A stretch of DNA of 14,446 nucleotides from Candidatus Saccharimonadota bacterium (GTDB taxonomy: Bacteria > Patescibacteriota > Saccharimonadia > Saccharimonadales > Saccharimonadaceae). Position numbers and translations under genes: made by a program. Position 1 is the first letter of the stretch. Each line of letters opens with the position of its first letter. This document shows positions 7,146-12,668 of the stretch, piece by piece. The notes below the pieces were generated by a model. That model saw nothing but the letters and a program-made list of their open reading frames with translations. It was not told where the DNA came from and did no database searches. The DNA is taken from assembly GCA_017515925.1 (NCBI GenBank), contig JAFWEB010000079.1:1-14446 (forward strand), in the 5' to 3' direction.

Positions 7146-7739
7146 TTCTGTTACGCCAAGTTCGATGCGTTTGAATTGACGAACGGTGATATTTTCACCA
7201 GTCTTTGCAATAGCGTCTTTAATGAACTCTGCAACCGTCTTAGTATCATCCAAAATGTATGGCTGATCCATCAATACCTTGTCAGAGAAAGCTTTCTTGA
7301 CCTGGCCGCCAATGATTTGGTCTTTCATTTTTTCTGGGCCTTTGAAGTTAGCTTCAAATTCCTTTTTCTTGGCATCTACTACATCTGCTGGAATATCTTC
7401 TACAGAAACATAGAGTGGAGCCATAGAAGCGACCTGCATTGCGATTTGGTGGGCAAGGGTTTTGAACTCATCAGTCTTTGCGACAAATGATGTCTCGCAG
7501 TTGACCTCTACGATTGCACCAATACGGCCATCATGAACGTAAGATTCAACCAAGCCTTCACGAGTTTCGCGGTCGCCGCGTTTTTCTGCCTTGGTAAGAC
7601 CTTTTTTGCGCATTGCTTCTAGTGCTTTGTCAAAGTCGCCTTTTGCCTCTACTAGTGCTTGCTTTGCGTCAGTAAGACCAACGCCAGAAAGCTCTTTTAG
7701 TTTTTTAATTTGTTCGATAGAAATTTTGGCATCTGCCAT
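7143..7739 (-). CDS. tsf: translation elongation factor Ts
   Basis: EF-Ts is the nucleotide exchange factor that regenerates EF-Tu-GTP. The 198-residue protein has the N-terminal UBA-like domain (1-55) with the signature LKELSGVGLTDAKQAL, and the core with GAIVEVNCETSFVA (74-87) followed by the EF-Tu-contacting TDEF. It is the short form, close to Thermus EF-Ts (about 196) and much shorter than the E. coli form (283), with only one core subdomain. It follows rpsB by 18 bases in the usual rpsB-tsf order. A consensus Shine-Dalgarno AGGAGG (7749-7744) sits only 4 bases before the ATG, so it is translated by the normal route as an operon-internal gene. Confidence 0.97.
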   Translation of the reverse strand: MADAKISIEQIKKLKELSGVGLTDAKQALVEAKGDFDKALEAMRKKGLTKAEKRGDRETREGLVESYVHDGRIGAIVEVNCETSFVAKTDEFKTLAHQIAMQVASMAPLYVSVEDIPADVVDAKKKEFEANFKGPEKMKDQIIGGQVKKAFSDKVLMDQPYILDDTKTVAEFIKDAIAKTGENITVRQFKRIELGVTE

Positions 7740-7757
7740 AAAACCTCCTATTAGTTA

Positions 7758-8498
7758 TTATTTTGTAGATTTTTTATCTGTAGCAGCGGCTTTTGGAGCA
7801 ACCTTTGGTGCGGCAGCTGCGCCAGTCTTGATAGCATCTTTGACATAATCCAAGATGAGGCTAGTAGCCTTGATAGAATCATCATTTGCAGGGATGACAT
7901 AATCAATGTTGGTTGGATCGACGTTTGTATCGGTGATTGCAAATACAGGAATCTTTAGAGTATTTGCTTCGCGGATAGCGTTCTTGTCTTCACAAGCATC
8001 AACTACAAAGAGGGCTGCAGGCTGTTCGGACATTTCCTTGATGCCGCCATAGCGTTCGTTGAGCAAATCGATTTCTTCTTGGAAGCGCTGAACTTCTAGC
8101 TTGTTGTAGCGATTTTCTAGTTCGCCACTTTCCATGCGACGTTCAAGATCTTTGATCTTTTTGATTTGGCGATTAACGGTCTCTACATTTGTAAGAGTAC
8201 CGCCAACCCAACGCACGGTGACGTAAGGCATATTGATTTCTTCGGCGCTAGCTTTGACTAGGTCTTTCATCTGCTTTTTAGTACCGACAAAGAGGACTTT
8301 TTTGCCACTCTTTGCAATCTCGGTAAGCTTTGGTAAAGCTTTTTCTAGACCTTCAACAGTCTTTTCTAGATTGATAATATGGGCATTCTGACGACGGCTA
8401 TGAATGTATGGAGCCATCTTTGGATGCCAACGGCTAGTCTTGTGTCCAAAATGGGCACCAGCTTCTAGCAGAGCTTTCATGTCAATATTCTCTGACAT
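7758..8498 (-). CDS. rpsB: 30S ribosomal protein S2
   Basis: The 246-residue protein matches S2 throughout: GAHFGHKTSRWHPKMAPYI near the N-terminus, the coiled-coil insertion around residues 95-160, and FVVDACEDKNAIREANTLKIPVFAITDTNVDP-type sequence around 164-195. The C-terminus is an Ala/Lys-rich tail. S2 binds late to the 30S head and is needed for S1 binding where S1 exists. It is the first gene of the rpsB-tsf operon. Unlike most genes here it has a long leader, and a modest Shine-Dalgarno (AAAGGGAAA, about 5-12 bases upstream) precedes the ATG. The leader can fold, which suggests feedback control by S2. Confidence 0.97.
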   Translation of the reverse strand: MSENIDMKALLEAGAHFGHKTSRWHPKMAPYIHSRRQNAHIINLEKTVEGLEKALPKLTEIAKSGKKVLFVGTKKQMKDLVKASAEEINMPYVTVRWVGGTLTNVETVNRQIKKIKDLERRMESGELENRYNKLEVQRFQEEIDLLNERYGGIKEMSEQPAALFVVDACEDKNAIREANTLKIPVFAITDTNVDPTNIDYVIPANDDSIKATSLILDYVKDAIKTGAAAAPKVAPKAAATDKKSTK

Positions 8499-8620
8499 TT
8501 ATTTCCCTTTCTCTTCGTTTTGTAGAACTTAACGCCGACTCAAGCAGGTGTTGGACGCAAGTCTGAGGACTGCATCAGGCGCAGGAAAACTCCACAAAAC
8601 TGCTTCATTAATTTGATAAT
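8499..8620 (-). promoter_or_regulatory. structured 5' leader of rpsB, candidate S2 autoregulatory RNA
   Basis: From the predicted start near 8620 the transcript has about 122 nt before the rpsB ATG. Its outer stem is GUUUUGUGGA (8600-8591) paired with UCUACAAAAC (8526-8517), ten pairs with one G-U. The 64-nt interior can form further helices, for example CUGC-(7 nt)-GCAG and GACUU with GAGUC. The Shine-Dalgarno region lies just 3' of the outer stem. S2 is known to repress rpsB through its leader in other bacteria; that it does so here is inferred from position and fold. Confidence 0.6.
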
Positions 8621-8626
8621 GGATTC

Positions 8627-8655
8627 ATTATACCACACATGCTTGTAAAAAGCAA
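8627..8655 (-). promoter_or_regulatory. promoter of rpsB-tsf
   Basis: Minus strand: -35 TTGCTT (8655-8650), 17-base spacer ending in TGG, -10 TATAAT (8632-8627). The predicted start is near 8620. Its -35 overlaps the candidate promoter of the divergent ClpP-like gene. Confidence 0.78.
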
Positions 8656-8671
8656 ATATATCTGATAAAAT
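8643..8671 (+). promoter_or_regulatory. candidate promoter of the ClpP-like gene
   Basis: TTGTAA (8643-8648), a 17-base spacer ending in TGA, and TAAAAT (8666-8671) form a good sigma-70 match, with a predicted start near 8678. A second possible -10, TGT-TACTAT, lies at about 8678-8686. The true start was not decided. Either gives a leader of roughly 50-65 nt. Confidence 0.5.
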
Positions 8672-8692
8672 TAATTTGTTACTATAGGTGGG

Positions 8693-8711
8693 CCACGCTA
8701 ATTTAGCGTGG
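8693..8711 (+). repeat. perfect 9-bp inverted repeat in the ClpP-like leader
   Basis: CCACGCTAA-T-TTAGCGTGG is a perfect palindrome about one T. As RNA it could form a 7-bp hairpin with a 5-nt loop. It sits just downstream of the candidate promoter and 15 bases before the Shine-Dalgarno site. It could be an operator, or a hairpin that protects or attenuates the mRNA. The T-poor sequence after it makes a strong terminator unlikely. Confidence 0.6.
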
Positions 8712-8740
8712 AGTTGTATTTTTAGAAGGAGGTGAAAGAG

Positions 8741-9375
8741 ATGCTTGGCAATTTACCTGATGGCTATAGACTGGTTACCTCACCTGACGATTACGAGAGA
8801 TATCTTGATTTGCAGGACAGAAGGCTTTACTTGACACAGGAGATTCAGGCTTTTGATCCGGAAGAGATGACGGGCGACATGTCAATCTGCTCATATTTGA
8901 TAGATGCTATTTTGGCATTCAATCGTGCGGATAAAGGTATTAAGCCGGAAATGCGTAAGCCGATCAGGCTTTATATTAATTCACCAGGTGGTGACATTAA
9001 CGAAGGCTATTCCCTGATTAGTGCAATAGAGCTGTCCAAGAGCCGATTTATACCATTAATATTGGTGTTTGGTATTCTATGGCTTTTCTGATAGGGATTA
9101 CGGGACACAAACGTTTTGCTCTTCCCTATACGTCTTTCTTGATGCATGATGGACACAATTTCGTGTATGACAGTGGTGGAAAGGCGCAGGATAAGATGAA
9201 GTTCAATATGCGTTTTGAATCAGAAGTGGAAAAACCGCATGTAATAAGACATTCTAATCTGAAGGTATCAGACTACGAATCATTGTCTCGTGTAGAATAT
9301 TATCTGCTTCCGAAGGATGCCAAGGAACACGGTTTTATCGACGAAGTTGTAGCCGATTTGGATCAGATTTTATAG
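8741..9375 (+). pseudogene. ClpP-like serine protease, interrupted by one frameshift
   Basis: Two open frames together encode one ClpP-family protein of about 211 residues. The first (8741-9042) gives the N-terminal part with PIRLYINSPGGDINEGYSL. The second is used from 9043 and gives PIYTINIGVWYSMAFLIG with the likely catalytic Ser, SFLMHDG with the catalytic His, and a C-terminal part ending AKEHGFIDEVVADL. The frames join in AAGAGCCGATT, where a -1 step, or one missing C, restores a normal ClpP sequence (KSPIYT). Without it, translation runs off-frame to a TGA near 9091 and lacks the catalytic residues. No slippery heptamer is visible, so a sequencing error or a recent loss is likelier than programmed frameshifting. 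I take the ATG at 8741 as start because AAGGAGGTG ends 6 bases before it; the GTG at 8732 overlaps that site. The long N-terminal insert resembles accessory ClpP-like proteins of Firmicutes more than housekeeping ClpP. Confidence 0.82.
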
Positions 9376-9394
9376 TTTCACCCCCCCCAAAAAA

Positions 9395-9424
9395 AGGACC
9401 CTGAGTTTAGGGTCCTATTTTAAT
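9395..9424 (+). terminator. intrinsic terminator of the ClpP-like gene
   Basis: The stem AGGACCCT (9395-9402) pairs perfectly with AGGGTCCT (9409-9416) around a 6-nt loop and is followed by ATTTTAAT. It comes right after a C8-A7 homopolymer pair (9381-9395). Confidence 0.85.
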
Positions 9425-9429
9425 CTCCC

Positions 9430-9457
9430 TTGTAAATAGACAAAAATATGATATAAT
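9430..9457 (+). promoter_or_regulatory. promoter of membrane gene 9502
   Basis: TTGTAA (9430-9435), a 16-base spacer ending in TGA, and TATAAT (9452-9457). The start is expected near 9464, giving a leader of about 38 nt that contains a strong Shine-Dalgarno site. Confidence 0.72.
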
Positions 9458-9501
9458 ACTTGTCAGTAGTCGTTGATTCTTTTAGGGGAAAGGAGAAAGC
9501 T

Positions 9502-10119
9502 ATGAACTTTTATAAAGATTTTTGGGCAAATAACGGCGAGAAACCTTACTGGGTGGATGATGACAGGACTTTTCTGGAGGATTATTTCAGTGGAGAGCTG
9601 GAAAGCTCAGGCCTGACCACAGACCAGAAAAGAGAGATGTGGGCCTTAAACGAACCGACGAGAAAAGCGGTCAAAATTATGGAAGAGTCGTTGGAAGATG
9701 AAGATGTGGATATAGAAGTACGCTACAGTGATTACGAGCAGAAAGTCATTCGGCACTATGCGAAGGCAGATATAATGCTTTCGATTTGTTCGGTGCTTTA
9801 TCCGGTACTCGTAATGATGACGCTGACTCTGCTTTATGTCTTCTTGAAGCCGTTATTCTACAACAAAGACGCATTCATAATTGTGGTTTTAACTTCGGTT
9901 CTCTTGCCTGCAATAATTGTGGGTATTGCCGGGCTAAGCATGCGGAATTATATTGATCATCATGCCGGCGAGCTAGAAGATATGATCCGCCACAAAGCAC
10001 GTGACGAAGCGCACAAGCATTTCAAGACTCGTCTCTCGCAGAAAAACAGAGTACGCAATACCAAGAAGATGCTGAAGGTTCTTGCTAGAGATATTGAAAT
10101 CTCTGATGATGAATTATAA
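9502..10119 (+). CDS. two-helix membrane protein, function unknown
   Basis: I do not recognise this 205-residue protein. It has an acidic soluble N-terminal region (1-88; with EPTRKAVKIMEESLEDEDVD), two membrane helices at about 90-117 and 124-147 joined by a short loop, and a very basic, His-rich C-terminal region (148-205; with DHHAGELEDMIRHKARDEAHKHFKTR) that is probably helical. There is no signal peptide, so both ends are likely cytoplasmic. I chose the ATG at 9502, which GGGGAAAGGAG precedes at 6 bases, over an in-frame GTG at 9460 that lies upstream of the predicted transcription start. It is a single-gene transcription unit with its own promoter and terminator. Its Shine-Dalgarno start sets it apart from the leaderless genes around it, as with the ClpP-like gene upstream. 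Confidence 0.8.
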   Translation: MNFYKDFWANNGEKPYWVDDDRTFLEDYFSGELESSGLTTDQKREMWALNEPTRKAVKIMEESLEDEDVDIEVRYSDYEQKVIRHYAKADIMLSICSVLYPVLVMMTLTLLYVFLKPLFYNKDAFIIVVLTSVLLPAIIVGIAGLSMRNYIDHHAGELEDMIRHKARDEAHKHFKTRLSQKNRVRNTKKMLKVLARDIEISDDEL

Positions 10120-10136
10120 TTTGCCCAAATTGGATT

Positions 10137-10162
10137 GAGCCCTGCTAGGCGGGGCTCTTTTT
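10137..10162 (+). terminator. intrinsic terminator of membrane gene 9502
   Basis: GAGCCC (10137-10142) pairs with GGGCTC (10152-10157) and is followed by TTTTT. It starts 17 bases after the stop codon. Confidence 0.85.
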
Positions 10163-10182
10163 ATTTGTAAAAGATTTTAGGG

Positions 10183-10211
10183 TTTACTTTTCTGCTAATC
10201 TCTGGTATAAT
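10183..10211 (+). promoter_or_regulatory. promoter of the L31 gene
   Basis: TTTACT (10183-10188), a 17-base spacer ending in TGG, and TATAAT (10206-10211). The ATG follows 11 bases later, so the leader would be about 4-5 nt with no Shine-Dalgarno site. Confidence 0.75.
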
Positions 10212-10222
10212 GAATCGTAATT

Positions 10223-10555
10223 ATGAGTAAAAAAGATTTGCATCCAAAAGATTACCGTTTTGTCGTCTTTTCTGATGAAGCAGCTGGTTATTCATTCTTG
10301 ACTCGTTCCACTGCTAAGAGCGAAGAGACTATCAAATGGACTGATGGCAAAGAGTATCCACTAGTCAAGGTTCAGATTTCTTCTGCATCTCACCCATTCT
10401 TTACTGGTGAAGAGAAGATTATCGATACTGAGGGTCGTGTGGATCGCTTCAAGGCTCGTGCTGCGAAGGCTGCTAAGCTCCGTGCAAATATCGGTAACAA
10501 GGTTAAGAAAGCAGAAAAAGAAGCCGCCAAAAAGGCTGACAAAGCTGCAAAATAA
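10223..10555 (+). CDS. rpmE: 50S ribosomal protein L31, zinc-free (type B-like), with basic tail
   Basis: The 110-residue protein has the L31 framework: [14 protein letters not shown] at the start, [14 protein letters not shown], then [21 protein letters not shown] and the end motif [12 protein letters not shown]. The CxxC pairs of zinc-binding L31 are missing, with [10 protein letters not shown] in place of CSKCHPFFTG, so it is the type B-like form that does not hold zinc. L31 bridges the two ribosomal subunits near the head and central protuberance. The family is normally 65-90 residues; here a 30-residue Ala/Lys tail is added, which may reach into rRNA. The gene stands alone, with an almost leaderless promoter in front and a terminator behind. 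Zinc-regulated alternative L31 forms exist elsewhere, but no second copy is visible here, so it may be the only one. Confidence 0.93.
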   Translation: MSKKDLHPKDYRFVVFSDEAAGYSFLTRSTAKSEETIKWTDGKEYPLVKVQISSASHPFFTGEEKIIDTEGRVDRFKARAAKAAKLRANIGNKVKKAEKEAAKKADKAAK

Positions 10556-10571
10556 TCAATCGATTTCAATA

Positions 10572-10596
10572 AACCGCCATTTACAGGCGGTTTTTT
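10572..10596 (+). terminator. intrinsic terminator of the L31 gene
   Basis: AACCGCC (10572-10578) pairs with GGCGGTT (10586-10592), followed by a run of six T starting at 10591. The 7-nt loop holds TTTACA, which can serve as -35 of the next gene. Confidence 0.9.
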
Positions 10597-10607
10597 GGTG
10601 GTATAAT
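10580..10607 (+). promoter_or_regulatory. promoter of the HD hydrolase gene, overlapping a terminator
   Basis: TGG-TATAAT (10599-10607) is a perfect extended -10. The best -35, TTTACA (10580-10585), lies 16 bases upstream in the loop of the L31 terminator. The predicted leader is about 47 nt. Confidence 0.68.
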
Positions 10608-10660
10608 ATAGCGATATAGTAGGCATTAACCCTAGGCACATTAGAAAGAAGGTGAGATTT

Positions 10661-11347
10661 ATGCTGAGTCAAAACGTGGATAAAATGTTTACGTATTTGA
10701 AGGGATTTTGCGCTGGCGCCGGCATGGAAGAAAGCCTCCACGCCCTAGGCTACATGCGCGAAAAGCATGACGGCCAGACCAGAAATGATGGTCAGCCGTA
10801 TATTGTGCATCCTCTTGGTATGGCTTGTTATGCGGTGGCACTTGGCGTAAGGGACGACAACACCATTGCTACTTTTCTACTCCATGACGTATGTGAGGAT
10901 TGCGGCGTAGATGTAGACTACCTACCATTCAACGAAGTGATTAGAAAAGGGGTCAAGTACATGACGGTCGGCGAGTTTCCTGGCGAGCAAAGGTTGGAGA
11001 AAAAACGCCGTTATTACAATGAATTGCTGGAGAGTCCGGAATCGATTCTTTGTAAGGCGGGTGATAGGTTCTATAATCTTTCCACTATGGAAGGGGTAAA
11101 GGACGAGTCAAGTATTGTCAAAAATGTTGTTGAGACCCACTGCATGCTTTTGCCTATGTTGAAGATTGCCAAAGACAAATGGCCGAGATTGTCTGATATC
11201 CTCTATGTTTATCGGACAAATATTAAATCTATCAATAATACTTTAGCACATGTGCACGGAGTAATATTGAAAGATGATGGCACGGCAAATCCTACGATTG
11301 AAGAAGTTCTCTCGGAGGATTATGGCAAGAAATCAGCAAAGAAATAA
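10661..11347 (+). CDS. HD-domain hydrolase, SpoT/MESH1-like (putative ppGpp hydrolase)
   Basis: The 228-residue protein matches the hydrolase half of Rel/SpoT enzymes: REKHDGQTRNDGQPYIVHP (33-51) with His50, LLHDVCED (73-80) with His75-Asp76 and the following Glu79-Asp80, and KAGDRFYNLSTM (132-143) with Asp135. These are the metal-binding and catalytic positions of the (p)ppGpp 3'-pyrophosphohydrolase. No synthetase or TGS/ACT domain is present, so it would be a small alarmone hydrolase of the MESH1 type; other nucleotide substrates are possible. It should be cytoplasmic and Mn-dependent. I chose the ATG at 10661 because AGAAGGTG lies just upstream; an in-frame GTG at 10652 falls within that site. 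The gene is a separate transcription unit. Its Shine-Dalgarno leader is unlike the neighbouring leaderless genes, and it may be acquired. Confidence 0.87.
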   Translation: MLSQNVDKMFTYLKGFCAGAGMEESLHALGYMREKHDGQTRNDGQPYIVHPLGMACYAVALGVRDDNTIATFLLHDVCEDCGVDVDYLPFNEVIRKGVKYMTVGEFPGEQRLEKKRRYYNELLESPESILCKAGDRFYNLSTMEGVKDESSIVKNVVETHCMLLPMLKIAKDKWPRLSDILYVYRTNIKSINNTLAHVHGVILKDDGTANPTIEEVLSEDYGKKSAKK

Positions 11348-11360
11348 TCTCAGGCACATT

Positions 11361-11390
11361 AAAAGGCTCGAATTAGTTCGGGCCTTTTTT
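11361..11390 (+). terminator. intrinsic terminator of the HD hydrolase gene
   Basis: AAAAGGCTCGAA (11361-11372) pairs with TTCGGGCCTTTT (11377-11388), twelve pairs with one T-G, around a TTAG loop and ending in a T run. The A-rich left arm could let it work in both directions. Confidence 0.92.
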
Positions 11391-11404
11391 CTGCCCTAAA
11401 AAAT

Positions 11405-11413
11405 TGTTATAAT
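11405..11413 (+). promoter_or_regulatory. leaderless promoter of the D-Ala-D-Ala carboxypeptidase gene
   Basis: TGT-TATAAT ends seven bases before the ATG at 11421. The -35 position (about 11385-11390) falls in the T run of the preceding terminator, so the extended -10 must do most of the work. Confidence 0.68.
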
Positions 11414-11420
11414 AAAGGTA

Positions 11421-12668
11421 ATGGCAAGACGCACAAAAATTCGAATTATTCCGTTAATTATTCTTTTTGTTATTGTAGCTTTTGTAGTGGTGACTGGAAT
11501 CAGGATGGCAACGCTCGATACCTCACTCTCCATTACGAATACTTATGAGTTCCCTGTTTTACCAGAACTAAGTGACCTATCGGATGCTAACTTTGGTCAG
11601 CAAGCGGTGGCAATTGATGGAAAAATCGTTTATTCCAAAAATAATATTGGTGCGCCTGTCATGCCAATTGCTAGCACAGTTAAGACAATTCTGGCTCTAT
11701 CTGTGATGGAGAAAAAGCCATTTAACCTTGGCGAAAAAGGCGAAACTCTTTCAATTTCTGGCACAGATTATGCGGACTATACTAGTTATGTTGCGGCAAA
11801 CGGCTCTACTACTCCAGTAAAAATTGGCGAAGTTTATAGCGAGTATGACGTACTAAGTCTTGTGTTGATGGCTTCTTCCAATAATATGGCCGATACATTG
11901 GCGCGTTGGGCTTTTGGTTCGATAGAAGATTACCATAATTTCGCATTGGAAATGTTGGCGGGTTGGGGTATTACTGATGTTAAATTTGGTGCTGATGCTA
12001 GTGGCTATGATCCGGCAACAACTGGTTCGGCTGAGAGTTTGGCATTGATTTCTCAAAAGCTTATGACTCAACCTGTACTAGCGGAAATCGTTGGGCGTAA
12101 GGATTACAACGCAGAAAATGTAGGCGCGATTTCTAATACAAACAAATTGCTAGGCATAGATAAAATTTCCGGTGTGAAAACCGGATTTAATGGTGACGGT
12201 TATTCTGGGTATTGTCTAGCAAGTTCGTTCTTGGAGCCTTTTTCTAGTGTGGATGGAAATAGTGAAACAAAAAATCACATCATCACGGTTGCACTTCTAG
12301 GTGCACCAACGCGTAATGATTCATTTGCGAGCAGCCAAGCAATAGTCGAAAAAACTCAATCAATCTATCAACCGGTAGAATTGATAAAAATTGGCGATGA
12401 TATTGGATTTTATGATGCATGGTGGATTGATAAGACGTCTATCGTGACAGAAGAAAATGCGTCGATGTTAGGATATAGTGGCCAAGAAACATTCGCAAGT
12501 CTTGAGATGAATAGTGCAAGCAAGAATAGCACAGATACTATTACGGGTAGTCTAAATTTACAGATTGCTGACGAACAAAAAACGATCCAAGTTAGGACTG
12601 CAGAACCAATTAAAACCTCCCCCGATTTGTGGGAGAGGTTCTTGCGTGTCTTTGGTTGGGAAAGATAA
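11421..12668 (+). CDS. membrane-anchored D-alanyl-D-alanine carboxypeptidase (DacA/PBP5-type)
   Basis: The 415-residue protein is a low-molecular-weight penicillin-binding protein of peptidase family S11. It starts with a basic cytoplasmic end and one hydrophobic segment (9-29) that serves as a membrane anchor or uncleaved signal. The three active-site motifs are in order: SxxK as Ser85-Thr-Val-Lys88 in IASTVKTI, SxN as Ser152-Ser-Asn154 in MASSNNMAD, and KTG at 253-255 in SGVKTGFNG. It would trim the terminal D-Ala from peptidoglycan pentapeptides outside the cell and set crosslinking. The catalytic domain covers about 55-320, and a beta-rich C-terminal region (330-410) lacks the usual PBP5 amphipathic anchor, since the anchor is N-terminal here. 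Its stop codon abuts that of the convergent LiaF-like gene with no gap. The last 20 codons contain a hairpin that is the likely terminator of that gene. Confidence 0.93.
   Translation: MARRTKIRIIPLIILFVIVAFVVVTGIRMATLDTSLSITNTYEFPVLPELSDLSDANFGQQAVAIDGKIVYSKNNIGAPVMPIASTVKTILALSVMEKKPFNLGEKGETLSISGTDYADYTSYVAANGSTTPVKIGEVYSEYDVLSLVLMASSNNMADTLARWAFGSIEDYHNFALEMLAGWGITDVKFGADASGYDPATTGSAESLALISQKLMTQPVLAEIVGRKDYNAENVGAISNTNKLLGIDKISGVKTGFNGDGYSGYCLASSFLEPFSSVDGNSETKNHIITVALLGAPTRNDSFASSQAIVEKTQSIYQPVELIKIGDDIGFYDAWWIDKTSIVTEENASMLGYSGQETFASLEMNSASKNSTDTITGSLNLQIADEQKTIQVRTAEPIKTSPDLWERFLRVFGWER
12608..12640 (-). terminator. terminator of the LiaF-like gene, inside the carboxypeptidase coding region
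   Basis: Read on the minus strand, AACCTCTCCC (12640-12631) pairs with GGGGGAGGTT (12623-12614) over ten positions with one U-G, loop of seven, followed by TTTTAATT. It begins about 29 bases beyond the LiaF-like stop. On the plus strand the same arms contain a C-A mismatch and no T run, so it is directional. Confidence 0.72.

Noticed and set aside
8693..8720. Inverted repeat before the ClpP-like gene as an intrinsic terminator of an upstream transcript
   Set aside because: No plus-strand gene lies upstream for about 1.6 kb, and the sequence after the stem (GAGTTGTATTTTTAG) has no immediate T run.
8732..8740. GTG at 8732 as start of the ClpP-like gene
   Set aside because: The GTG is part of the AAGGAGGTG Shine-Dalgarno site, which is correctly spaced for the ATG at 8741.
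9034..9050. Programmed -1 frameshift in the ClpP-like gene
   Set aside because: No X-XXY-YYZ slippery heptamer and no clear downstream stem are visible at AAGAGCCGATT. A missing base is simpler, so I list it as a frameshifted gene and leave recoding as a remote option.
10652..10660. GTG at 10652 as start of the HD hydrolase
   Set aside because: It falls inside the purine-rich AGAAGGTG Shine-Dalgarno site for the ATG at 10661.
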